Positions 51,012 through 58,256 of a stretch of 64,000 nucleotides of DNA are shown one piece after another (position 1 is the stretch's first letter; each line of letters begins with the position of its first letter). The notes beneath the pieces were generated by a model that was not told the origin of the DNA, did not search any database, and saw only the letters and a list, made by a program, of their open reading frames with translations. The DNA comes from Methylobacterium mesophilicum SR1.6/6 (lineage in GTDB: Bacteria > Pseudomonadota > Alphaproteobacteria > Rhizobiales > Beijerinckiaceae): positions 3,677,447 to 3,741,446 of the forward strand of contig NZ_CP043538.1 in the NCBI RefSeq assembly GCF_000364445.2, given 5' to 3'. The translations under genes were made by a program, and so were the position numbers.

Positions 51012-51257
51012 ATGCGCCGCTGGGCCGAACCCCTGACCATCCTCATCGTCTTCGCCGTTGTCATGACGGCGTTGGGATGGGTGTTGAGTGCGACCGTGCC
51101 TTCAGCGATCGACCGCCTGATCAGCAGCGTCGGCATTCTCGCCGCTTGGGGCATCTTCATCGTCGTCTGGCTCGCCGCTGGCATCTACGCTTGGTACGCT
51201 CATCGCCCGAAGGCCGGCAGTGCCGCCGGGAAGTACGGCCGTGTCCGATCCGACTGA
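51012..51257 (+). CDS. Small two-helix membrane protein
   Basis: 81 residues: helix 1 LTILIVFAVVMTALGWVLSA, helix 2 VGILAAWGIFIVVWLAAGIY, basic end AHRPKAGSAAGKYGRVRSD. The last ~55 bases overlap the end of the convergent phage gene at 51200-53263. Holin-like size and topology, but no lysis partner except the tail-lysozyme fragment is seen. Confidence 0.55.
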   Translation: MRRWAEPLTILIVFAVVMTALGWVLSATVPSAIDRLISSVGILAAWGIFIVVWLAAGIYAWYAHRPKAGSAAGKYGRVRSD

Positions 51258-53263
51258 GACAGCAACGCCGCCTGAGTGCCACGGGCGCCGAGCCGGCCGA
51301 GTTCCGCCGCCCTTTGCTGCGTCACGCCCCGCGCCTGGATCGCCGCCAACAGAGCGTCCAGTCGCTCGCCCTGGGTCATCGTCACCGCGTCGGCGAGCTG
51401 ACGGTTGCGAGCCACGTCGGACTCACGGCCCATAGCGTTGATGACCGCCTTGCCTGCCCGCGCCGCCTGAGACAACGCGTATCCCTTCGGGCCGCCGACC
51501 AGGCCAGCCATCGTCCCCCCGAGATCGTCACCCATCGTCGTGCGCGGGGCGATCCGGTCGGCCGCCTGGGTTCGCTGCGCCGTCTGGCTGTTGCGGACGA
51601 TGTTGCTGTCCGCGTCGGTGAACGCCCGCTCCCGGTTGACCGCCCCGACGATCCGGTTGACCGGATCCTGGCCGTGAAGCTGGGCAAGGTTCTGCGCAGC
51701 CCAGCCGCCCTGCCCGCTGCGGGGGTCGATCTGCAGCAGCTGCTGCAAGGCCGTGAGGTCATTCGGCCTCGTCCCAACAGCTTGATCGATCGCGGCGCGC
51801 GACCCCTGCGCCATCGCGGCGCGCTCGGCCGGGGCCATGCCGGCGAGCTGGCGGGCGAGATCGGCCGGCGCCGTCGCACCCTGGCCGGATCGCATCAGAT
51901 CGCTACCCGCCTGCACGGCGTCGATCTGGCGGGCGAGCGCGGAGGAGGCGTCGTTGGCTGCACCGTATCCCGGCACGCTCTCGCGCAGCAGGTCGTTCAA
52001 CTGCCCGCGCACCATCTGGGCGGCGCTGTCCTTCCTGGTCTGTGCGCCCGGCTGCACGCCCATGTCCGGCGCGCCGTAGTTGATGACGGTGTCCATCTCC
52101 TGCTTGACGTTGTGCAAGACGCGCGGGTCGTTCGAGATGTTGACCCATCCCGTCTGCGGATCCTCCTGCGCCAGCATCCCGCGGGCGCGGCGTAGCACGG
52201 CTTCCTCGGATCCGCGGGCCTGCGGCAAGCGCTGGTCAATCGCCTGCAGCACCGGCAGGGCACTGACCGGGTTCGGGGCGCCGTCCACTGCAGCACCGAT
52301 GGCTTGGTTCGGAGCCATTCGCTGGCCGCGCAGATCCACGGTCGCCGTCGGCGCGCTCTGCGCCGGCCCTAGAGCCGCGTTCACGTCCTGTCCGAGCCGG
52401 TCGCTGGTGCCGGCGGTGCGGGCCATGATCGGCGCCGTGACGGCCTCCCGGGTCTCCGGACGGACCGCGAGGCCCTGCGCCTGCCCTTGGAGGGATGGGG
52501 AGGCATCGAGCAGCATGGCGGGCGAGCCAAGTTCGTTCAGGCGGCTACGAACAGCATCGATGCCGCCCGAATTCGCAACATCCTCGCCGAGGATACGTGT
52601 GGCAGCCGGGCTGAACCCGCTATTCGCCGAGCGCAAGCCGCCGATCAGATCATAGAACTTCCGGATCCCGGCGCCGATTGCTGCGCCCGCGACGGGAGCG
52701 GCCGTGCCGAACGCGGCACCAACACCAGCACCCCTAAGGGTTTCCGTGGCGTCTCCCCCGCTCCGAACGGCAGAGTCCGCCCCGCCGATACCGGCGCCCG
52801 AAAACATCGAAGCGGCCATCCGAGCAGGCAGGGCTGCCGTCCCAGCCCCGAACGCCGCGGGCGCCGCCGCGATGGCAGGCGCGGTGCCCAGCACGCCGCC
52901 GCCGATCTCGCCGCCGGTCGTCGCCCACGGATGCGCGTCGGCCGTGTGCTGGCTGAACCCCTGCACCCGCTTCAGCTCGTCCGCGTAGGGCTCGCCGCTC
53001 TGCAGGGATCGGACGCCCGCGGCGGCATGCTCTAGGCCCGACAAGGCGTAGGGGCCCACGATCGGGATGCCGTTGACGAGGCCGCGCCCGACTGCCGCCG
53101 AGGCATCGCCACCGAAGCCGCCAGCCGGCAGGTCCGTCGCCGAAGCCGCAGGTGCGTTCGGGGCCGTGCCGAGGGACTGGAACGCCTTGAAGGCGGCCTC
53201 CTCGTGCGGGGCGTCGATCTCGTATTCGGCGCCGTCGGGGCCGGACAGGCTGTAGGTCGGCAT
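51200..53263 (-). CDS. Phage internal/tail-type protein
   Basis: 687 residues. N-terminal motif MPTYSLSGPDGAEYEIDAPH, EEAAFKAFQSLG is typical of phage structural proteins. A Gly/Ala-rich hydrophobic segment (~95-210) with GGVLGTAPAIAAAPAAFGAG and AVAGAAIGAG-type runs may be membrane active. The C-terminal half is helical, Gln-rich. Such internal or ejection proteins are made in podoviruses and related particles. It begins right after the stop of the 53264-55219 gene. Confidence 0.7.
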   Translation of the reverse strand: MPTYSLSGPDGAEYEIDAPHEEAAFKAFQSLGTAPNAPAASATDLPAGGFGGDASAAVGRGLVNGIPIVGPYALSGLEHAAAGVRSLQSGEPYADELKRVQGFSQHTADAHPWATTGGEIGGGVLGTAPAIAAAPAAFGAGTAALPARMAASMFSGAGIGGADSAVRSGGDATETLRGAGVGAAFGTAAPVAGAAIGAGIRKFYDLIGGLRSANSGFSPAATRILGEDVANSGGIDAVRSRLNELGSPAMLLDASPSLQGQAQGLAVRPETREAVTAPIMARTAGTSDRLGQDVNAALGPAQSAPTATVDLRGQRMAPNQAIGAAVDGAPNPVSALPVLQAIDQRLPQARGSEEAVLRRARGMLAQEDPQTGWVNISNDPRVLHNVKQEMDTVINYGAPDMGVQPGAQTRKDSAAQMVRGQLNDLLRESVPGYGAANDASSALARQIDAVQAGSDLMRSGQGATAPADLARQLAGMAPAERAAMAQGSRAAIDQAVGTRPNDLTALQQLLQIDPRSGQGGWAAQNLAQLHGQDPVNRIVGAVNRERAFTDADSNIVRNSQTAQRTQAADRIAPRTTMGDDLGGTMAGLVGGPKGYALSQAARAGKAVINAMGRESDVARNRQLADAVTMTQGERLDALLAAIQARGVTQQRAAELGRLGARGTQAALLSQSDRTRPYFPAALPAFGR

Positions 53264-55219
53264 CTATCGCACTCGCTTGATGGTGATGCCCTGGAACTGG
53301 CGGGACCCGCCCACGTCGAGCGGAGTCGGGGCGCCCGTCGGCATGCGGGTGCCAGGGTCCGCGACAGGGTTCGGGGTGCCCTGCCCGTAGCGGTAGACCT
53401 CGGGCGTCTCGACGCGGAAGAACCCGGTTCGGGCGGCAGCCTCGGGGGCAATCTTCCCGTACTTGTCGAGCGCAGCGTTGTGCCGGTCGATCGCGTCACG
53501 GGCCAACTGCTCCTGCGCATCCACGATCTGCCGCAGCGCCTGCTCCGTCTTGGATCGGTCGCCACCTGCGATCGTCTTGCCGAGTTGCAGGTCCATGTTG
53601 GTGGTGTGGCCAGCCTGACTGACCGCTTTCGCCAGCTCGGCCTGCTTCTGCGTCGAAGCCGCATCGAAGTTGTAGGAAGCGTTCAACTGGCTCGGGTCGA
53701 TGCCGAGGAGCTGCTGCCCGATAGCTTGGGCCTGGGTCCGCCAGTCGGCACCAGAGCCCGAGATCACGCCCTTGTCGAGTGCTTCCTTCTGACGGCTGAT
53801 GGCGGCCAGCGTCCCAACGGCGCCCTGTGCCTTCGAGTACCCTGCGGTGATGTTGTCGCCGATGAGCTTGTCGAGCCCTTCGTTGGCTTTCTTGTCGGGC
53901 TGCGGCGGGACAAGCGTCCGGATGTTCGGATCGCCCCCCGCCGCACCGGGGGCCCCTCCCTCGCCCGCCGAACCGGCGGACGCCTTGTCCGGGAATAGGC
54001 TGCTCTTCCGAACCGCGAGGGTGCCGCCCTGCCCGTCGGGGACGGTGATGATCTCGTCTTTGGCGTGAGCATCCTTCACGCCCGCGAGAGCATCGGCCTC
54101 GGCCACCTTGTCCGCGAGCTGCGGGCCGCCCAATCGAGCGCCGCGAGCCGCCGCTGCGGCATCATCCTGGAGCTGCTGCGGCGTCTTCTGGTTCAGTTGC
54201 GACAACGCGCTCTGCAGCACGGACGGGTTATAGACCGCCGCCTCAACCTGGGCGTCAGGCAAACCGCGGCGCTTGAGATCTGCACGTAAGGCGTTCTGCC
54301 CGTTGATCTGCTGCTGGAGTTGGTACGCCTGGAGCTGCTGCTTCACGTCACCGAGGCGGCTCTGCTGGTAACCTTGAAGCCCCGCGCTAACACCTTCGGA
54401 AAATCCGCGACGGCTTAGCAAGCCGATGCCGAGATTGAGCATCAAGTTCGAAAAATCAGGGTTGTTCACGCCGGCAATGAACTTGCTCATCAGGTCGGAC
54501 TGACCTTCGGCCTGCCCAGCGGCTTGCGGCGCACCGGCCTGCGCGGCCACTCGGCCCGAACCTTCCGTAGGGCCCCCAGCGCCAGGAGCCGGCATCAGTT
54601 TCGGGCTGCCGGACACAACCTGACCCGTCAGCGGATCGTAACTTGCCACCGGCTTGACGTTGCTCGCAGCGGGGTTGCCCGTGCTGGCGGCCGTGACGGA
54701 CGAGGGCCCGGGAACGCCCGGCATGCCCGGCGCGCGGTCAGGGTTTATCCCCGAGACGCCCGGCGGGATCGCGCCCGTGGCCGTCGACGAGGCCAACAGG
54801 TCGGCATCGGAGGGCCGGGAGGGCGGCAGCGGGACGTTGCGCGAGCCGAGAGGGTCGGCCGAGCCGGCGAAGCTGTTGGGGCCGCCGCCGAACCCGGAGC
54901 GGTCGAACAGCAGCCGGTCCAGCGGGGAGCCGCCCAGCGCCGCGAGATCCTGCGGGCCGGCCTGGGCACGCTCCAAGGCCTGCACTTGGCCCTCGTCCAT
55001 CGCGATCGACGGCCGGCGCTGATCGACAGGACCAACACCGCGCCCGGACGGGTCGACGTCGCCAGCGCCACGGACCGGCTGCAACGGGTTCGGCCCCATG
55101 GTCGGCGCCGTGGCATCCATCTGAGGGCTGAAGCCCTGAGGAGTCTGACGCAACTGCTCAAGAAAGCCCTGCAGGTCGAAGGGGCTCAAGCCGTCGAGAA
55201 AAGAGGGACCGCTGCTCAT
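53264..55219 (-). CDS. Phage internal/structural protein
   Basis: 651 residues: MSSGPSFLDGLSPFDLQGFL, a Pro/Gly/Ala-rich linker, then LMLNLGIGLLSRRGFSEGVS and a long coiled-coil part (QSRLGDVKQQLQAYQLQQQI, NGQNALRADLKRRGLPDAQV), ending with a beta-rich tail QFQGITIKRVR. Low-complexity plus coiled coil recalls podovirus internal or tail proteins. No portal, capsid or terminase is adjacent. Confidence 0.68.
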   Translation of the reverse strand: MSSGPSFLDGLSPFDLQGFLEQLRQTPQGFSPQMDATAPTMGPNPLQPVRGAGDVDPSGRGVGPVDQRRPSIAMDEGQVQALERAQAGPQDLAALGGSPLDRLLFDRSGFGGGPNSFAGSADPLGSRNVPLPPSRPSDADLLASSTATGAIPPGVSGINPDRAPGMPGVPGPSSVTAASTGNPAASNVKPVASYDPLTGQVVSGSPKLMPAPGAGGPTEGSGRVAAQAGAPQAAGQAEGQSDLMSKFIAGVNNPDFSNLMLNLGIGLLSRRGFSEGVSAGLQGYQQSRLGDVKQQLQAYQLQQQINGQNALRADLKRRGLPDAQVEAAVYNPSVLQSALSQLNQKTPQQLQDDAAAAARGARLGGPQLADKVAEADALAGVKDAHAKDEIITVPDGQGGTLAVRKSSLFPDKASAGSAGEGGAPGAAGGDPNIRTLVPPQPDKKANEGLDKLIGDNITAGYSKAQGAVGTLAAISRQKEALDKGVISGSGADWRTQAQAIGQQLLGIDPSQLNASYNFDAASTQKQAELAKAVSQAGHTTNMDLQLGKTIAGGDRSKTEQALRQIVDAQEQLARDAIDRHNAALDKYGKIAPEAAARTGFFRVETPEVYRYGQGTPNPVADPGTRMPTGAPTPLDVGGSRQFQGITIKRVR

Positions 55220-55262
55220 CGAGGCGCCCGTGTGTTCGAGAGATGTGAGAAGGTGCCGGACA

Positions 55263-55547
55263 TCAGGCCGACCCCGCAGAGCCGAGCATGGCGCCGAGTA
55301 TCGTGACCCGCTCGCCGGCTTGGAGTTGAAGCTGCTCGAAGGCCTGGAGCAGTCCAGCTAGGTCGTCGGCGGTGCCGTTGCCGCCCGCAAGGATTGCAGC
55401 GGCCTGCCCGCTCACGGCCTGTAGGGATCTGAAGCTTGAGGCGGCTGTGGCGGCGGCGACCGCGATCTGCTCCTGCAGAGGCGTGGGCACCGCGTCGTCG
55501 GCCGGGATGCCAGATGGCATCAAGTCGGAGGCGCTGGGGCGTTCCAT
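55263..55547 (-). CDS. Phage-operon hypothetical protein
   Basis: 94 residues from ATG 55547, with GAGGAGGAGAG directly upstream. MERPSASDLMPSGIPADDAV, helical PLQEQIAVAAATAASSFRSL, QAVSGQAAAILAGGNG, LAGLLQAFEQLQLQAGERVT. Acidic-to-neutral helix, possibly a virion or scaffold-like subunit. First gene of the four-gene minus-strand phage operon. Confidence 0.6.
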   Translation of the reverse strand: MERPSASDLMPSGIPADDAVPTPLQEQIAVAAATAASSFRSLQAVSGQAAAILAGGNGTADDLAGLLQAFEQLQLQAGERVTILGAMLGSAGSA

Positions 55548-55682
55548 GGCTCTCCTCCTCAAGCCGCGACACGGCGCTTGCTGCGGGTCGGAGGCGCAAT
55601 GGCGTCGCTCGGGTCCCACAGGCGGCAGGAACAGGTCGAGCGCGCTACATCGGCGGTGCCAACCGAACCGATGGAGCTTAAG

Positions 55683-55952
55683 ATGGAAGAAGAGTTGCTG
55701 CGCGACACTGCGGCGATAGTTATGGCGCACGGGGTAATCATCGAACACCTCCTCGCACTGCATCTGTCTCGCTATTCGCAAAAGGACGCGGAGAAGGCCG
55801 CCGTAGGACTCGGCAGACTACTCGACACGCCTGGGCCAACTTCGGGAATGTCCAACGATCAGGCCGAGGCGCTGGCAGACGTAACCGTGCGTGCTCAAGT
55901 TCATCTGCGAGCGGTGACCCTGAGAGCACTGCTGGCAGGGGTTCGGCACTGA
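55683..55952 (+). CDS. Hypothetical helical protein
   Basis: 89 residues from ATG 55683, chosen because GGAG lies seven bases upstream (ATG 55671 is an alternative). MEEELLRDTAAIVMAHGVII, EHLLALHLSRYSQKDAEKAA, VGLGRLLDTPGP, then a helical end. All-alpha, no recognised domain. Divergent from the phage operon. Confidence 0.5.
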   Translation: MEEELLRDTAAIVMAHGVIIEHLLALHLSRYSQKDAEKAAVGLGRLLDTPGPTSGMSNDQAEALADVTVRAQVHLRAVTLRALLAGVRH

Positions 55953-56036
55953 ACAGCGTCATCGGGCCCATTGCCCGCTGGCGATCAATAATTGCGAGGC
56001 AGTCACTCAGCGATGACGTAGACATCAACGCCCCCT

Positions 56037-56240
56037 TCAAGCAGCTACCGGCAGGGCGGCGGCCGGTGCGGTGGGGGTCGGCGAGCGAGGCGGATCATTC
56101 GGCGCCACGATGGAGCCGAGCGCCCGCCTCACCCACTCGCTGGCAGAGGCCCCCTCTCGCTGGGCCGCAGCGTCGATCGCGCGGCGCAGATCCGCATCGG
56201 TGCGGATGGTGATCGTGTCGGAATAGACGAGCGGGCGCAT
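56037..56240 (-). CDS. Ribbon-helix-helix DNA-binding protein
   Basis: 67 residues: MRPLVYSDTITIRTDADLRR, AIDAAAQREGASASEWVRRA, LGSIVAPNDPP, then a Pro/Ala tail. The RHH pattern (TITIRTDADLRRAIDAAAQREGxSxSEWVRRAL) is complete. Typical regulator or antitoxin component of phage or plasmid modules. No toxin gene is adjacent. Confidence 0.78.
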   Translation of the reverse strand: MRPLVYSDTITIRTDADLRRAIDAAAQREGASASEWVRRALGSIVAPNDPPRSPTPTAPAAALPVAA

Positions 56241-56377
56241 GGGATGCCTCCGTTGCTACCCGATAGAGTAGAGGAGGCACCCCGGAACGTAAGACGGTGA
56301 ATTAAGGCCGCGAGTATTGTTGGATACGGTTCAAAACGTTTAGCCTTTTTCGAGGTTGCGACATGCTGCCGCATTAT

Positions 56378-56929
56378 TCAGCCGTCGGATTTTTCTCGGC
56401 GGTCGGCCTCCGCGCGAGCGGCATGTATATCAGATCGCATCTGTTGGTAGCTTTTCCGCTGCTTAGGGGTATGCATAAAGATCCCAAAATCTTTAAGGGT
56501 CTCGTGTGCCACGGTTTGAGCAAACCCGTATTCTTTTCTTTTATCCTCATCCGATAGATCGCTGCCATCTTCTGCTCTCGGCGGCCCCATGTCCGGACCG
56601 AGAAGATTGCTCAGAACGAAGTTGATGCCGTTCCGGCAATGCCAAGCCGTTTCTGGGCTATCAACAAATCTGTCACCACGCAGAGCCTCGACTCGGCGTA
56701 CAGTGGCCGCCAAAACTCTGACTAGTAATTGAGAGTGTGTCTGATCGCCGATGAAGGCAGCCAGCAATTCATCCTCTTGGAATGAGCGTTCTAATCTCGC
56801 CTCAACTTCCTGAGCTAGCGAACGATCGGCCTTAGACGCCTCTCTTTCCAAAGCATCACGCAGCTTGGCAGTCGTCCGCATGTTCAGCGGCGAACGCTTG
56901 TTCTCTCGCTCAGCGGCTTTGATCGCCAT
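56378..56929 (-). CDS. Arc-type phage repressor-like protein
   Basis: 183 residues from ATG 56929. MAIKAAERENKRSPLNMRTT, AKLRDALEREASKADRSLAQ, EVEARLERSFQ is an Arc-like ribbon-helix-helix (LNMRTTAKLRDALEREA...RSLAQEVEARLE). The remainder is a helical effector or dimerisation part with several Cys and His. It faces the HTH gene at 57077 across palindromic operators, a lysogeny-switch-like layout. Base composition is lower in GC than neighbours, suggesting separate origin. Confidence 0.75.
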   Translation of the reverse strand: MAIKAAERENKRSPLNMRTTAKLRDALEREASKADRSLAQEVEARLERSFQEDELLAAFIGDQTHSQLLVRVLAATVRRVEALRGDRFVDSPETAWHCRNGINFVLSNLLGPDMGPPRAEDGSDLSDEDKRKEYGFAQTVAHETLKDFGIFMHTPKQRKSYQQMRSDIHAARAEADRREKSDG

Positions 56930-57076
56930 AACCGGCACTCCGTATCGTTCGGGCCTTTTGCATATCGGATGCGTTGGATCCGACGCAACCCCCTTGCGCG
57001 CAGCGTGCGTGCACTTTAACGTCCGTACTGCGTTGGATCCAACGCAACAGCGTCTGACGCAGTACGGAGGCCCGAA
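56930..57076. promoter_or_regulatory. Divergent operator region with two 16-bp palindromes
   Basis: GCGTTGGATCCGACGC (56971-56986) and GCGTTGGATCCAACGC (57030-57045) are near-perfect and perfect palindromes 59 bp apart (about 5.5 helical turns). A third, longer dyad TCCGTACTGCGT / ACGCAGTACGGA (57022-57033, 57057-57068) encloses the second. The right half of the outer dyad overlaps the ribosome site (GGAGG) of the 57077 gene. Likely binding sites of the Arc-type and HTH proteins. Confidence 0.8.
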
Positions 57077-57292
57077 GTGCCGAGCATTGAGGTCATCAGA
57101 AAGAGGCTGACGGACGGCCTCAACGTGAAGGCGGCCGATGTCGCCAAGCTGTCCGGGATGAGCCCTGCGGCCTTCTACAAGGCGATCGAGCGGGGCGAAG
57201 TCGAAGCCGTGAAGATCGGCCGGACGCGGCTGATCCCACCGCATGAGGGCCGCCGGATCCTCGGCATTCGGGCCGATGCTCTAGCTGCATGA
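57077..57292 (+). CDS. HTH (excisionase/Cro-like) protein
   Basis: 71 residues from GTG 57077, with GGAGG nine bases upstream. MPSIEVIRKRLTDGLNVKAA, DVAKLSGMSPAAFYKAIERG, EVEAVKIGRTRLIPPHEGRR. This is a MerR-like helix-turn-helix followed by VKIGRTRLIP, the classical DNA-binding excisionase pattern. First gene of the plus-strand phage replication operon. Likely controls the switch with the Arc-type repressor. Confidence 0.82.
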   Translation: MPSIEVIRKRLTDGLNVKAADVAKLSGMSPAAFYKAIERGEVEAVKIGRTRLIPPHEGRRILGIRADALAA

Positions 57293-57387
57293 AAAAGCCG
57301 CCGGCCCAGGAGATCAGGACCGACGGCGGAAACTATCAGCGTCTGGACAACGCTCAGATAGTGCATCCGCGCGGATCGCGCCACTGA
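57289..57387 (+). CDS. Mini-gene of 32 aa, coupled
   Basis: ATG 57289 overlaps the TGA of the HTH gene (ATGA). It reads MKKPPAQEIRTDGGNYQRLD, NAQIVHPRGSRH, stop at 57385-57387. The coupling and the clean frame support translation; the function is unknown and it may only serve to carry ribosomes onward. Confidence 0.42.
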   Translation: MKKPPAQEIRTDGGNYQRLDNAQIVHPRGSRH

Positions 57388-57421
57388 TTTCGGCCGGCAC
57401 CCCTACGCAGGAGTGCTAACC

Positions 57422-57604
57422 GTGAAGCCCAAGACCTACAGCCGTTCCATTGCCATCCGGCCCCACGAGGCCATCCCCGACACCGCCGCCATGCAGGCGC
57501 GCCTCGAGCAGCGCCTAGCGCAGCGGTGGGGCGTGTCCCTCCCTGTCGCCGCGGTGCTGACCGGCCTTGCCGGCATCGGCCCGCAGGTTCGGGAAGCTCG
57601 CTGA
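57422..57604 (+). CDS. Phage-operon hypothetical protein, 60 aa
   Basis: From GTG 57422: MKPKTYSRSIAIRPHEAIPD, TAAMQARLEQRLAQRWGVSL, PVAAVLTGLAGIGPQVREAR. Helical with a hydrophobic segment near the end. The stop overlaps the next ATG (TGATG). Unrecognised. Confidence 0.6.
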   Translation: MKPKTYSRSIAIRPHEAIPDTAAMQARLEQRLAQRWGVSLPVAAVLTGLAGIGPQVREAR

Positions 57605-57825
57605 TGATGGCGCCCGCCCCGATCACGCACACGACCGCCCTCGCGTTCGACGCGGCCGGCGAAGCGGCGGCCATCGCCGAGAGCTACGTCCGCGCGGCCG
57701 GCGAGTTCGCCCAGGCCCGCGACGCCCGCGGCCTCTCGTACTCGCTCCGGCAGGCCGCCGTCGCCCTCGCGGCGGCCGCATCAACTGCCCAGACGCTGCG
57801 CCCCGCTGATGGAGGCGGCCGATGA
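57604..57825 (+). CDS. Phage-operon hypothetical protein, 73 aa
   Basis: MMAPAPITHTTALAFDAAGE, AAAIAESYVRAAGEFAQARD, ARGLSYSLRQAAVALAAAAS. All helix, Ala-rich. Both ends overlap neighbours, so it is embedded in a coupled operon. Unknown. Confidence 0.6.
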   Translation: MMAPAPITHTTALAFDAAGEAAAIAESYVRAAGEFAQARDARGLSYSLRQAAVALAAAASTAQTLRPADGGGR

Positions 57826-58256
57826 GCGCCGCGAGCCTGACCCGCCAGCAGCGCCGGCAGATGAAGCGGCTCGGCGCGGAGGCCGACCGCGCCGTCGAGG
57901 GCGATCGGCGCTACTTCGCCCGCTGGCCACATCGCATGTACCGCATCCGCCTGGTCTCAAGTGCCGAGCGCAGGCAGCTCGAGATCTTCCAAGGCAAGCC
58001 GCTTCGGCCGGACCCGGATCAGGCCGTGTTCACGGTGATGAAGCAGCTCGCCCCGGGCGTGCGGATGCGGGCCACCGTGATCGGTCCGCGCGAGTCCATC
58101 GGCGAGGAGCTGACCGACGCCGAGGCCGGGTCGATCTACGAGAGCTACGCCGACCTGCATCCCGAGATGCGCCGGCGCGAGGCTATGTTGCGCGACACCT
58201 ATGTGCGACCCGGCGGTGCTTCACCCGATCAGCAGAGTGGAGGGCTGGCAGAATGA
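57822..58256 (+). CDS. Phage-operon hypothetical protein, 144 aa
   Basis: MSAASLTRQQRRQMKRLGAE, ADRAVEGDRRYFARWPHRMY, RIRLVSSAERRQLEIFQGKP, LRPDPDQAVFTVMKQLAPGV. Basic N-terminus, alpha/beta body, acidic end. It overlaps the primase-helicase by four bases (ATGA). Possibly an accessory replication protein. Confidence 0.65.
   Translation: MSAASLTRQQRRQMKRLGAEADRAVEGDRRYFARWPHRMYRIRLVSSAERRQLEIFQGKPLRPDPDQAVFTVMKQLAPGVRMRATVIGPRESIGEELTDAEAGSIYESYADLHPEMRRREAMLRDTYVRPGGASPDQQSGGLAE

Noticed and set aside
52487..53035. Plus-strand frames antisense to the phage internal protein genes (several, 51-55 kb)
   Set aside because: They are Arg/Pro/Gly-rich shadows; the minus-strand genes have signature N-termini and coupled spacing.
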